Source of the DNA: Sphingobacterium sp. N143
GTDB lineage: Bacteria > Bacteroidota > Bacteroidia > Sphingobacteriales > Sphingobacteriaceae
Assembly (NCBI RefSeq): GCF_030325625.1
Contig: NZ_JACAIS010000002.1
Coordinates: 457,913 to 521,912 of the forward strand
Direction: 5' to 3'
Length of the DNA stretch: 64,000 nt
Part shown: piece after piece, positions 54,816 to 63,328 of the stretch
Layout of the letters: every line of letters starts with the position of its first letter
Numbering within the stretch: the first letter of the stretch is position 1
Position numbers and translations under genes: made by a program
Notes under the pieces: model-generated
The model's database searches: none
Told to the model about the DNA's origin: nothing
What the model saw: the letters and a program-made list of their open reading frames with translations, nothing else

Positions 54816-56057
54816 TTATTCAAAATCAGGATATAGCAGATATTTTTTACGCATATGCTTATAAGATGCTAAGTCATTCGCCCAGGAAGCCCTGATCTCT
54901 TCCTCAGACTTCCCTGCCAGAATCTGTTTCCGCAATTGATCGGTACCCGCAAGTTTGTCGAAAAATTCAGGTCTCGCAAAAAACGTGGATTTATCAGGTG
55001 TCTTTTGATAAAAATCAAGTATATACTTTAATGTAAATTTTTGGCTGTCAGGATCGAGTGCCCGCAGATCAACACCGTAATTTATCACATCTTTTCCCTC
55101 AACATGTTTCGCCATACCATGACGCTCTCCCGGTGTGAACGTAAAGGAGCCATAGACCGGATTTGTATACCCCAGTACCTGAAAGGGCCAGTCTGTCCCG
55201 CGTCCCACAGAGATATCAGTCCCTTCAAACAGGCAGAGTGAAAGATATAAGCGGACCGAAAGGTGATTAGGTAAGCTTGGTGAAGGGATTACAGGCAGGC
55301 TATACATCTTTTTATGATCCCAGTTTTGAACTTTTACGATTTGGATATCTGCCTGACGGCCATTTTCAAGCCACTTTTGGCCATTGATCATCATAGCCAG
55401 CTCACCAATGGTCAGACCATGGATCATCGCGATCTTATGCCAGGAAACATTCGATTTAAACTTATCATCATGTCTCACAGGGCCATCAACCTGGTCTCCG
55501 TTCGGATTTGGACGGTCCAATATGATCAATTTCTTATGGTGTTTTGCACATAATTCCATCACATGATGCAAGGACGTGATATAAGTATAAAAACGAGCGC
55601 CCACATCCTGCAGGTCAAAGATCATCACATCAACGGAATTGACGATGGAATCCTGTTTCTTGTTACCTCCATACAAGGTATATAAAGGCAGACCTGTCTT
55701 CTGATCGACATCATTACCAAATTTCTCCCCGCGTTCGACATCTCCCCGAAACCCATGTTCAGGCGCAAAAGCAAATTTCAGATCGACCTTATTTTCGATC
55801 AATATATCCACCAAATGTTTTTTGTCATGCCCCACAATAGAAGTTTGATTTCCCATAATGCCAACTTTCTTACCTGCCAATTGCGGTAAGTACAAGGCCA
55901 GTTGGTCCGCTCCTGGTACAACTTGGTCTGTTGTGCTTTTTGCAACTTCAGCATCCGCAGGCTTGTTGAGCTGGGCAGCATGCCGTGCATGTCCACAAGA
56001 AATGAAGGTAACAATGGATACCACAAGGGTTAATTTGAATAAGGTAAATTTCATCAT
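54816..56057 (-). CDS. namZ: NamZ / DUF1343 exo-beta-N-acetylmuramidase (GH171)
   Basis: The 413-residue lipoprotein has a lipobox ending TFISC (Cys21), then the DUF1343 fold. Family stretches include GIMGNQTSIVGHDKKHLVD, FAPEHGFRGD, IFDLQDVGARFYTYI, LDRPNPNGDQVDGP and EGTDISVGRGTDWPF. NamZ releases MurNAc from the non-reducing end of peptidoglycan glycan chains, which fits MurQ and the symporter downstream. The family link is strong; the activity follows from characterised members. A leader hairpin and a palindrome lie upstream. The next gene is SusC1. Confidence 0.92.
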   Translation of the reverse strand: MMKFTLFKLTLVVSIVTFISCGHARHAAQLNKPADAEVAKSTTDQVVPGADQLALYLPQLAGKKVGIMGNQTSIVGHDKKHLVDILIENKVDLKFAFAPEHGFRGDVERGEKFGNDVDQKTGLPLYTLYGGNKKQDSIVNSVDVMIFDLQDVGARFYTYITSLHHVMELCAKHHKKLIILDRPNPNGDQVDGPVRHDDKFKSNVSWHKIAMIHGLTIGELAMMINGQKWLENGRQADIQIVKVQNWDHKKMYSLPVIPSPSLPNHLSVRLYLSLCLFEGTDISVGRGTDWPFQVLGYTNPVYGSFTFTPGERHGMAKHVEGKDVINYGVDLRALDPDSQKFTLKYILDFYQKTPDKSTFFARPEFFDKLAGTDQLRKQILAGKSEEEIRASWANDLASYKHMRKKYLLYPDFE

Positions 56058-56072
56058 AAATAGATTTTTTGA

Positions 56073-56100
56073 CCGCGCATAAATGCAGTTTTATGCGTGG
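56073..56100 (-). promoter_or_regulatory. Leader hairpin upstream of namZ
   Basis: CCGCGCATAAA (56073-56083) and TTTATGCGTGG (56090-56100) form an 11-pair stem with one G-T pair and a 6-base loop. It ends 15 bases before the ATG, so it could affect translation or mRNA stability. There is no T run. Confidence 0.5.
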
Positions 56101-56175
56101 GTAATTGAAAATCAGAATAAAAGTAAGTAGAACTTTCCGTTTTTTAAACTAAATAACTCATAAAAACGCAAAAGA

Positions 56176-56195
56176 TAGTAAGTATTCACTTACTA
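56176..56195. promoter_or_regulatory. Palindromic operator candidate upstream of namZ
   Basis: TAGTAAGT and ACTTACTA are exact complements separated by ATTC, about 120 bases before the namZ start. A -7-like TATCTTTTG overlaps one end on the minus strand. It has the shape of a dimer-binding site for a regulator. Confidence 0.45.
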
Positions 56196-56472
56196 TAAGT
56201 ACTCGAAATTAAAGCTAACAACATACAAAAAAGCTTAATGCAACCCCGCAAAATAAATCATAAAACACTATATACAAGCATATTAAATAATAAAAAACAT
56301 TGAAACTATAATCATTTATGCTTTATTAACGGATATTTTGCTCTATACCATAAGCAGTAGTTAACATTTCATTACAATTACGCAAAACACAGCAAACATG
56401 CAAAAAAGTAATATATTGTAACACCGCCATCATCAAGCGCTATATCATGTAAGAAATACCAGCAAGCTAAAG
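56196..56472. other. AT-rich intergenic region between amidase terminator and namZ
   Basis: No gene or further site is recognisable in this part of the 486-base gap. It is very AT-rich and must contain at least part of the namZ promoter, but no full TTTG / TAnnTTTG pair was found. Confidence 0.4.
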
Positions 56473-56520
56473 CATAAATAAAAAGGTCATGGCAAATCTA
56501 CCATGACCTTTTTATTTATG
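56473..56520 (-). terminator. Intrinsic terminator of the SusC2-SusD2-amidase unit
   Basis: A perfect 20-base inverted repeat (56473-56492 and 56501-56520) with core AAAGGTCATGG/CCATGACCTTT and an 8-base loop, just past the amidase stop codon. Confidence 0.88.
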
Positions 56521-56543
56521 CTATCACAATGGGACCAACTCTC

Positions 56544-57194
56544 CTATTGAGGCAGTGGTCTCAACTTTAGATCCACCAATTTTCCCCTGAGTGTATTCAT
56601 AAATTCATCTCCTGGATCATCCTTACTGGTCATATACTTCGGATCAGTTTCTTTCCACCAGGATGTCTTTTTAAAACGTTGATATTCATGATGCCCGATA
56701 ACATATTCGACAGCATACTTCTTACTGAGGTAGCGAATAAGTTCTTCATTCGCTTTTAACTGCGCGTCAGTCAGCGGATGCTGGCGGCCGCCTATATTCT
56801 CAATACCAATCGCACAATAGTTGAGACCGATAGTATGCCGTGCAAAAATAGTATCCGGCAAAAATTGATAGATCGTTCCGTCACGATCGACCACAAACTG
56901 GGAAGAGACATTCAGAGCGCTTGCTTTTGTCAGCTCTGGCCGACCTGGAAGCCGCACGGGATTGAAGGTGTTAAAGGTAGCATTCACGCTATTATTAGCA
57001 GTCCAGTGCACAACGATCATTTTGGGTTGTATAACTGGATCCGACTGCCTCAAGCCATGTCGGTTTTTCAGATAATCCAGAGACAGCTGTGCCCGCTCCT
57101 GATTCCAGATGATGGGTTTTTGCACGATTTCGGGCGATTGGGCAAAAATTACAAAAGGGATGACCGCCAAAAAGAACGATATAAAATATTTCAT
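56544..57194 (-). CDS. Exported N-acetylmuramoyl-L-alanine amidase (Amidase_2)
   Basis: The 216-residue protein has a signal peptide (about 1-18, ending VIFAQ) and an Amidase_2 domain. Zinc-ligand histidines are seen in MIVVHWTANNS and VIGHHEYQRF, with the third-ligand region ETDPKYMTSKDDPG; IGIENIGG is also typical. It splits the bond between MurNAc and the stem peptide, giving peptide-free glycan suitable for NamZ. It lies 51 bases after SusD2, with a short hairpin between. No lipobox is seen, so it is probably periplasmic. Confidence 0.92.
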   Translation of the reverse strand: MKYFISFFLAVIPFVIFAQSPEIVQKPIIWNQERAQLSLDYLKNRHGLRQSDPVIQPKMIVVHWTANNSVNATFNTFNPVRLPGRPELTKASALNVSSQFVVDRDGTIYQFLPDTIFARHTIGLNYCAIGIENIGGRQHPLTDAQLKANEELIRYLSKKYAVEYVIGHHEYQRFKKTSWWKETDPKYMTSKDDPGDEFMNTLRGKLVDLKLRPLPQ

Positions 57195-57214
57195 TGCACT
57201 TATATTTAGATAAA

Positions 57215-57236
57215 GAAAGCCGCAGTTGCGGCTTTC
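57215..57236 (-). terminator. Hairpin between susD2 and the amidase gene
   Basis: GAAAGCCGCA and TGCGGCTTTC form a perfect 10-base inverted repeat with a 2-base gap. The following T run is short (TTTATC), so it may only partly terminate or may protect the upstream message. Confidence 0.6.
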
Positions 57237-57245
57237 AAATTTAAC

Positions 57246-59018
57246 TTATTCTTTGATATCCCACCAAACCGGGAACGACCAGATATCGTCGCTTAGTGCA
57301 TTTGGATGTGAAGCTTTTAAATTGTCCGCATTATAATTGATCTCATGGGAAACCTGACGAACCCTTCTGAACTGTTTTCCCTGAGGAATTTTTATCTGAG
57401 CTGCAGCAGTCACAGTATATTCATAAGGAACAGCCCAGCCCGGATAGACAGAATTGCTAAAGTCATAGCGTCTCATGTCATTCCAGTTTTGCTGCGAAAA
57501 CGATAGGGCGATAAATTTTTGGACCATAATCTTAGGCAAAGTTATATCTGCGGCCGTACCGATACCATTCTTTAAAAAGTCATCAATTTTCGTCTGTTCC
57601 ATCGGAGACTTACTTGGATTAATCTTACCATACGAATTCAGTTTGATATTCATTAAATCCATATGCGCTTTAATCCCTTCCTTGTAAGCATTGAAAGCTC
57701 CCGCCCGGTCGCCCTTGTTAAATAGCACTTCAGCTTTGATAAAACACATTTCAGGATATGCAACAAGATGAGTAGGTGCATCTGGACGTGAGTAGAATGT
57801 ACCCGAGGCCGCAACGGTTCCATCGTCCCATCTCCGAATATCAGATACATCGGCATCATATCCTATAGAGCTACTTCTGAGCGACACGTACACTGTATCA
57901 CCCCAACGGGCAGTATTTGCGCTATTGATATACCAGGAATGTGGAGCAACCTTTCTTCCATTGCTTTCGATCTCCTCACTTTTATCATTATAAGATGAAG
58001 CGACCGGCCCAGCATTCATGCGTATATTCGATTGCATATCGACACCTTTCGTACGGACAAATCGCTTAGGGACTCCAAATTCGGCCCAGGGAAGCATTTT
58101 ATCTGCACGAGGATCTTCAACACCTTTATTATCAAAGTTGGTCAATATATTTTCATACCATTTGGTCACAAAAGTATTTGAATTCATCCCCGCGTTATTG
58201 AATACAATCGAGGTTTTTACCGGATCAGCAAAAAGGATATCTCCAATATTATCTGTTGGATCATCCATATGGGCAATGACCGTGCTTTCCCCGATCGATT
58301 TCGCTGCTTTATCTAATGCCGCCAGTATCTCATCAGGTTTATACAAGCTGGTTTTTTTGGATAAATTATTTAACCATCTTGCTTTCAAGCCATAACACAT
58401 CTTCAACCATTTACTGACATCCCCTCCGTTCCAGCTATCACCTGCTGATAGCGGGGCAGCAGTTTCAGGCTGAACCATATTGAAGTATTCAATGGCTTTG
58501 TCGATATCAGCCAGGCACCCCTCATAAATTATTTTTCCGCTATCAAATTTCGGCGTATTTACGGTGCTTAGCGCCTCGGTATAAGGCATCTCACCATACC
58601 AGTCTGTCATGAGCATAAAACCCATCGCACGCACAACCCGGAGTGCTCCTAAGTAATGATAAGCATTTTCAGCTTGCGCCTTCTCCTCCATATCCTGGAA
58701 GTTGGCTCCAGCCCCCACAAAAAAGAACTGATAGGGCGTAGTTGACATACCCGACATCGGATTCCATCCAGCAACCATACTATTTGATGCCGTACTATTA
58801 CTGAAAGTCAGTTGCTGTGTCACAAATCCCGCTCGAGTACCCGCGGTCCCCTGTGCATATAAATAATAATGCTGTATCCAGGCTAGACGGCTTTGCACCG
58901 AAGCAACTGTACTTGACGGTGTATTCGGATCCACATTGATATCTAACCAATTTTTACTACAAGATGAAAACAACGTTAGAACCAACAGAAATGAGACTAT
59001 TTTCTTATATTTATTCAT
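57246..59018 (-). CDS. SusD/RagB-like outer-membrane lipoprotein (SusD2, SusD-like_2 type)
   Basis: The 590-residue lipoprotein has a lipobox ending LFSSC (Cys20). The sequence WLDINVDPNTPSS followed by RLAWIQHYYL is typical of the second SusD subgroup, as are RVVRAMGFMLMTDWYGEMPYTEA and the Trp/Arg-rich tail region NWNDMRRYDFSN. It is clearly different from SusD1 in sequence. It begins 12 bases after SusC2 and should be its surface lid. The ligand is unknown; the amidase next to it suggests peptidoglycan peptides or muropeptides. Confidence 0.9.
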   Translation of the reverse strand: MNKYKKIVSFLLVLTLFSSCSKNWLDINVDPNTPSSTVASVQSRLAWIQHYYLYAQGTAGTRAGFVTQQLTFSNSTASNSMVAGWNPMSGMSTTPYQFFFVGAGANFQDMEEKAQAENAYHYLGALRVVRAMGFMLMTDWYGEMPYTEALSTVNTPKFDSGKIIYEGCLADIDKAIEYFNMVQPETAAPLSAGDSWNGGDVSKWLKMCYGLKARWLNNLSKKTSLYKPDEILAALDKAAKSIGESTVIAHMDDPTDNIGDILFADPVKTSIVFNNAGMNSNTFVTKWYENILTNFDNKGVEDPRADKMLPWAEFGVPKRFVRTKGVDMQSNIRMNAGPVASSYNDKSEEIESNGRKVAPHSWYINSANTARWGDTVYVSLRSSSIGYDADVSDIRRWDDGTVAASGTFYSRPDAPTHLVAYPEMCFIKAEVLFNKGDRAGAFNAYKEGIKAHMDLMNIKLNSYGKINPSKSPMEQTKIDDFLKNGIGTAADITLPKIMVQKFIALSFSQQNWNDMRRYDFSNSVYPGWAVPYEYTVTAAAQIKIPQGKQFRRVRQVSHEINYNADNLKASHPNALSDDIWSFPVWWDIKE

Positions 59019-59030
59019 GACTCTGCTATC

Positions 59031-62000
59031 TTAAAATCTAAAATTTACACCAAACATAACCCCAGCTGTACTTGGCACCCCATTATAATCGATGCCAACT
59101 GAACTGGATCCGGTGACTCCAGATCCTGCTGCCGATGCTTCGGGATCCAGTCCTTTATAGTTTGTCAGCAACCACAGGTTAGTTCCTGTCAAGGTCGCTG
59201 TCAATCCCTTCACAACCTTTGAAATACCGGCATTCTTCAGCACACCATCAGAAAAATTATAGGCAACCGAAATATTACGCAGTCTTAACCAATTTGTTTT
59301 TACCATAAAATTGGCACTCTCCCGCGCATAAAAGTCGCTCCAATAATCCTGGATGATTTTTCTTCCGCTCGTTTCCGTACCCTTAATATTGTACATTTCG
59401 TCTGCTAAGAAGGTAAATGTTTTATCCTCAAAAACAGGAGCTTCGTCTGTCCCGCCATTACGAACTGCACCTGTCAGCACTAATTGGTCCCGCTCTTCCG
59501 TGCGTTTACTCATACCGCTAACGGTCATCGCATAGTCAGTACCATTGTAGATATCCCCACCTATGCGGAAATCAAATAAAAACGAAAGATTAAAGTTTTT
59601 ATAAGTTAGACTATTATTGAACCCACCTGTCAACTTGGGCTCACGGTTCCCGATATCATATGTGGTCTGATTATCACTCACAGGCATTCCTGTATTGACA
59701 TCTAATACGACCTTTCCATCTGGTGTACGTGTCCACTTCGATCCCGAAATGCCCATAAAATTACCGCCGTTAAAAGAGGCCGCTTTTGCATTTCCAACTT
59801 GCACATCCGTTACATAAAGAATATCCACTCCAGCCAATAAGTTATCTACCGTTCCTTTATTCCTGGACATATTCAACGTAGACTCCCATACAAAGTCTTT
59901 CTTCATGATTGGCTTACCCGTCAAGGATAGCTCCATTCCTTTATTGTAAATGTCGCCACCGTTCACTGAGATAAAAATATATCCAGTCGATTGTCCTAGA
60001 CGTGGAGAAAGGATCTGATTGTATGAATTGTTGGTATAATAGGCATAATCTATCCCTAACCTTCCCTTAAAGAAACGCAATTCAGCTCCCACCTCAAACG
60101 AACCTGTTGTTTCTGGTTTTAAGAATGGATTTCCTTTTTGCCAGTTATTGCCAGCACCAACAATTCCACCTAAATATTCCACAGGTTTCCACAGGTATGT
60201 ATTGGTCACATAAGGATTCGCATCTTTACCCACCCTTGCCCATGAGGCACGTACCTTACCAAAGTCCAACCAATCCGGTCTCGCATCTTTCAGCATTTCC
60301 GTAAATACAAAACTACCACCGATGGATGGATAAAAATAGGATCTGTTTTCAACAGGTAAAGTCGATGTCCAGTCATTTCTTCCTGTAACATTCAAAAAAA
60401 ACATATTTTTATACGAAGCTCTTAATTCGCCATATAGACCAAATAGACGTTTTTTTGAATTTGTAGAAGTAAATTGTTTATTCGCTGCAGCAATATTTTC
60501 AAAACTATAGAAATCGTCAACTTCAAAGTGATATCCCATACGCCGATTCGTAGCTATTTTGGTCTGTTCAGAGAAAAAGCCAACCAAAGCACCCAAATCA
60601 AAATCACCTACTTTTTTATTGAAATTTGACATTAGATTCGATGACCAATAATTATATTTCAAATCACTTTCCGACATCATCCCTTTCTGCCAAGGTTTCT
60701 TAATCGCACCACCACTACCAATAATAGTCGAATTTTTTGTCAGGTAACTATCCATCCCCACACGATACGAAAGACTCCACCAATCAAAAATAGGCATCAT
60801 CGCATTGATACTACCCGTAATCCGCTCCGTATTATCTCCCAGTATATTTTTATTGATTGTCCAATATGGATTTTCCACATCATCTTCTAAAGGTTGGCGC
60901 CCCTCAAACATCCGATATTTAGTACCATTATCGTTCAGATACTTTTTCATGTCGTCGCTGCGGGACCAGCCGTACAAAGATTCCATTGCACCAGTTCCCC
61001 CAGAGCCCCACAATCCTGCAGAAGTCAAGGTTTTATCCGTATTGGCAAGTGAATACCCCACATTTGCCCCAACAGTCAGTTTACCAAACTTTTGATCCCC
61101 ATTAAACCGAAAAGTCGTCTTATCAAAACTGGTATTAGGGACAATACCCTTCTGGTCAAAACGGGAACCCGACAGGTAAAACGACCCATTTTTATTACCG
61201 CCCGATAGATTAACAGTATTATCAAAAACGGTCGAATTTTGAAAAAAATCTTTTACATTGTTATAAACGATATCATTATCCCCAAACTTCTCCCCCCAGG
61301 ATTGTGTAGTATAATCATCTAACAAACCGGCACTATTGTAATAACCACGTTTATATTTACCTTGCTGTTCAGGCAATCGATTGACCCAATTATTGGATAC
61401 CCGGCTTGAAAAACCGATTTCAGTTCGTCCTTCCTGCCCCTTTTTTGTGGTAATGATAATAGCACCAGCAGCAGCCCTTGAACCATACAAGGCAGCAGCA
61501 GCAGGCCCTTTTAATACCGAGACATTATCAATATCTTCTGGATTGATGTCCATGACACGATTGCTATTGGAAGTCGCAGTTGCTTGAGCACCATCGAAGG
61601 CACTATTTCCTCCAATAACGGTAGAGTTATCATAGATCACACCATCCACAACAAACAAGGGTTGGTTGTCGCGTTCTAAAGAGGTACCACCCCGTAAAAT
61701 GATCTGTGCTCCAGCACCTGCCGAACCGGAGGCCTGCGTTACATTAACACCGGCAATCTTACCTGCCAAGGAATTCACCACATTGGCGGTCTTGTTCTTC
61801 ATCAATTCATCAGCCTTGATATCCTGTACCGCATAGCCTAGTGCTTTCTTCTCCTTCTTGATCCCCATTGCAGTCACAACCACTTCTTCCAAGGCTTCCT
61901 CACTGCCTGAAAGCGCAATATTTACCGTCGTCGCTGCACCAATAATTTGTTGCTTTTCCTGCGACCCCACAGCCCTAAAGATCAACACATCACCCGGTTC

Positions 62001-62192
62001 AGCCTGAATGGAAAAACTACCGTCCGGGTTGGTCTGTGTACTATTGGATTTACCTTTGATGCTTACCGTGACGTTTGCCATAGATCCACCATCTGCAGCA
62101 TTCGTGACTTTACCCGTAACAGTTTTGGTCTGTGCCCACAAACTGGTAGAAAGCATCACTCCCGAACAAAATAAGAGTAACTTTTTTTTCAT
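59031..62192 (-). CDS. SusC/RagA-family TonB-linked outer-membrane transporter (SusC2)
   Basis: The 1053-residue protein has a signal peptide (about 1-20, ending LWAQ), a carboxypeptidase-regulatory-like domain (about 22-100), the SusC motif LEEVVVTAMGIKKEKKALGY, a plug domain (about 115-240; IDNVSVLKGPAAAALYGSRA) and a barrel ending VMFGVNFRF. It differs strongly from SusC1, so the locus carries two separate uptake systems. It leads an operon with SusD2 and probably the amidase gene, from the promoter at 62266-62297. There is no STN domain. Confidence 0.93.
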   Translation of the reverse strand: MKKKLLLFCSGVMLSTSLWAQTKTVTGKVTNAADGGSMANVTVSIKGKSNSTQTNPDGSFSIQAEPGDVLIFRAVGSQEKQQIIGAATTVNIALSGSEEALEEVVVTAMGIKKEKKALGYAVQDIKADELMKNKTANVVNSLAGKIAGVNVTQASGSAGAGAQIILRGGTSLERDNQPLFVVDGVIYDNSTVIGGNSAFDGAQATATSNSNRVMDINPEDIDNVSVLKGPAAAALYGSRAAAGAIIITTKKGQEGRTEIGFSSRVSNNWVNRLPEQQGKYKRGYYNSAGLLDDYTTQSWGEKFGDNDIVYNNVKDFFQNSTVFDNTVNLSGGNKNGSFYLSGSRFDQKGIVPNTSFDKTTFRFNGDQKFGKLTVGANVGYSLANTDKTLTSAGLWGSGGTGAMESLYGWSRSDDMKKYLNDNGTKYRMFEGRQPLEDDVENPYWTINKNILGDNTERITGSINAMMPIFDWWSLSYRVGMDSYLTKNSTIIGSGGAIKKPWQKGMMSESDLKYNYWSSNLMSNFNKKVGDFDLGALVGFFSEQTKIATNRRMGYHFEVDDFYSFENIAAANKQFTSTNSKKRLFGLYGELRASYKNMFFLNVTGRNDWTSTLPVENRSYFYPSIGGSFVFTEMLKDARPDWLDFGKVRASWARVGKDANPYVTNTYLWKPVEYLGGIVGAGNNWQKGNPFLKPETTGSFEVGAELRFFKGRLGIDYAYYTNNSYNQILSPRLGQSTGYIFISVNGGDIYNKGMELSLTGKPIMKKDFVWESTLNMSRNKGTVDNLLAGVDILYVTDVQVGNAKAASFNGGNFMGISGSKWTRTPDGKVVLDVNTGMPVSDNQTTYDIGNREPKLTGGFNNSLTYKNFNLSFLFDFRIGGDIYNGTDYAMTVSGMSKRTEERDQLVLTGAVRNGGTDEAPVFEDKTFTFLADEMYNIKGTETSGRKIIQDYWSDFYARESANFMVKTNWLRLRNISVAYNFSDGVLKNAGISKVVKGLTATLTGTNLWLLTNYKGLDPEASAAGSGVTGSSSVGIDYNGVPSTAGVMFGVNFRF

Positions 62193-62265
62193 GGTATTTA
62201 GTTAGTTGTTAATAATTGATTCATAACGGGAGGTTCCAGCCCGAAGGTTTATTTCAATTACAATA

Positions 62266-62297
62266 CAATACTATAAAAAGCTACGTATTTATGCAAG
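62266..62297 (-). promoter_or_regulatory. Promoter of the SusC2 operon
   Basis: On the minus strand CTTG (62294-62297), 20 bases, TAGTATTG (62266-62273). Each box has one mismatch and the spacing is the recurrent 20. The leader is about 68 bases. Confidence 0.45.
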
Positions 62298-62465
62298 TTT
62301 ATGCACAACTATTTGAGAAAGAAATAAAAATAAAAGAGTTAACGCAAAATTTACACAAAAAAAAGCCCCAAAACGGGCAATAAATCGATATAAAAACGCA
62401 TACTATAGCAATAATATGAAAAACTTCCTCCCATACCCTTAATTTTCCCCACCAACAATCCCAAA
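62298..62465. other. AT-rich intergenic region upstream of the SusC2 promoter
   Basis: Part of the 380-base gap between SusC2 and the thioesterase gene. I see no gene, repeat or further site here. Confidence 0.4.
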
Positions 62466-62500
62466 TAAAAGCCACGATAGATTAACTATCGTGGCTTTTA
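62466..62500 (-). terminator. Intrinsic terminator of the thioesterase gene
   Basis: TAAAAGCCACGATAG (62466-62480) and CTATCGTGGCTTTTA (62486-62500) form a perfect 15-base inverted repeat with a 5-base loop. Confidence 0.82.
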
Positions 62501-62572
62501 TCGGATATTATTTTTAAAACACGGATTAAACAGCAGGTAAGCGCACCTGACCGTGGGGTATTCCAACAGCAA

Positions 62573-63127
62573 TTACTTCTTCAGTGCGATCTTAACATCA
62601 AAATGCGCTTTGATATAAGCTTGCTGTTCCTCCGAATCCATTTCCAAATCCTGAATGGCACGGTCTCTTTCTTTGTCGACTTCCATTTTGATCACGCATC
62701 GATAAAACCGAAATACATCTTTCTCCGTTTCCAGTATCAGCCGTGGCACACGGGTCGGCTTACCTGTCTCGTCCTTGGCAACCATCGTAAAATACGAAGA
62801 ATTACAATGTTTTGTCTCCCCTGTCTGTATATTCATGGCTTCAACCCGAATACCTACCTCCATCGAAGAATTGCCCACATAATTTACTGAAGCAATCAGG
62901 GTGACCAGTTCCCCCACCTCAATTGGCTTCAAAAAATCAACCTTTCCGACGGAAGCCGTCACACAATAGTGTGCCGAAAACTTGGATGCAACGGCAAAAG
63001 CGATCTGGTCCATCAATGATAAAACATATCCCCCATGTATTTTTCCGCCAAAATTAGCATTAGACGGTAGCATCAACTGCGAAATACGGATCACAGAATC
63101 GCTAACGGTTTTATAGATTTCTTCCAT
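62573..63127 (-). CDS. Acyl-CoA thioesterase (hotdog fold, YciA/BACH-like)
   Basis: The 184-residue cytoplasmic protein begins with the conserved segment MLPSNANFGGKIHGGYVLSL and contains VGKVDFLKPIEVGEL and YFTMVAKDETGKP, all typical of acyl-CoA hydrolases of the YciA/BFIT type. It should hydrolyse medium- or long-chain acyl-CoA. A 30-residue helical extension ends the protein. It stands alone within the salvage region and is probably unrelated to it. A -7 box and a 12-base palindrome lie upstream. Confidence 0.9.
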   Translation of the reverse strand: MEEIYKTVSDSVIRISQLMLPSNANFGGKIHGGYVLSLMDQIAFAVASKFSAHYCVTASVGKVDFLKPIEVGELVTLIASVNYVGNSSMEVGIRVEAMNIQTGETKHCNSSYFTMVAKDETGKPTRVPRLILETEKDVFRFYRCVIKMEVDKERDRAIQDLEMDSEEQQAYIKAHFDVKIALKK

Positions 63128-63164
63128 AACAATAAATTTACTCCGGACAGATCAAAATTCAAAA

Positions 63165-63197
63165 CAAAATTACGGTGTTCCAGGCAACCACGTGGTT
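63165..63197 (-). promoter_or_regulatory. Candidate promoter with overlapping palindrome, thioesterase gene
   Basis: TAATTTTG (63165-63172, minus strand) fits TAnnTTTG. At the -33 position there is no TTG but the perfect palindrome AACCACGTGGTT (63186-63197), which could be a regulator site. The leader is about 30 bases. Confidence 0.35.
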
Positions 63198-63273
63198 TTT
63201 AACCAAAAAGAGACAAATATCCCGTGCACAGGCGCATCCCATAAATAGGGCAAGTTTATAACAGGCAAAAAGC

Positions 63274-63308
63274 AAAAGGGGTATCCGAAATAATCAGATA
63301 CACCTTTT
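63274..63308 (-). terminator. Intrinsic terminator of the GHL10 gene
   Basis: AAAAGG and GTATC pair with GATAC and CCTTTT around one mismatch and an 11-base loop, with T-rich sequence after it on the minus strand. Confidence 0.72.
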
Positions 63309-63328
63309 TCAGATAATACAAAAGTTCT

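Noticed and set aside
54809..54832. Hairpin ATCCTG/CAGGAT over the namZ stop codon, considered as a terminator before susC1
   Set aside because: The stem is only six bases with a long loop and a poor T run. SusC1 has no visible promoter of its own, so read-through from namZ is more likely.
56778..57209. 143-codon open frame on the plus strand opposite the amidase gene
   Set aside because: Antisense shadow of the Amidase_2 gene.
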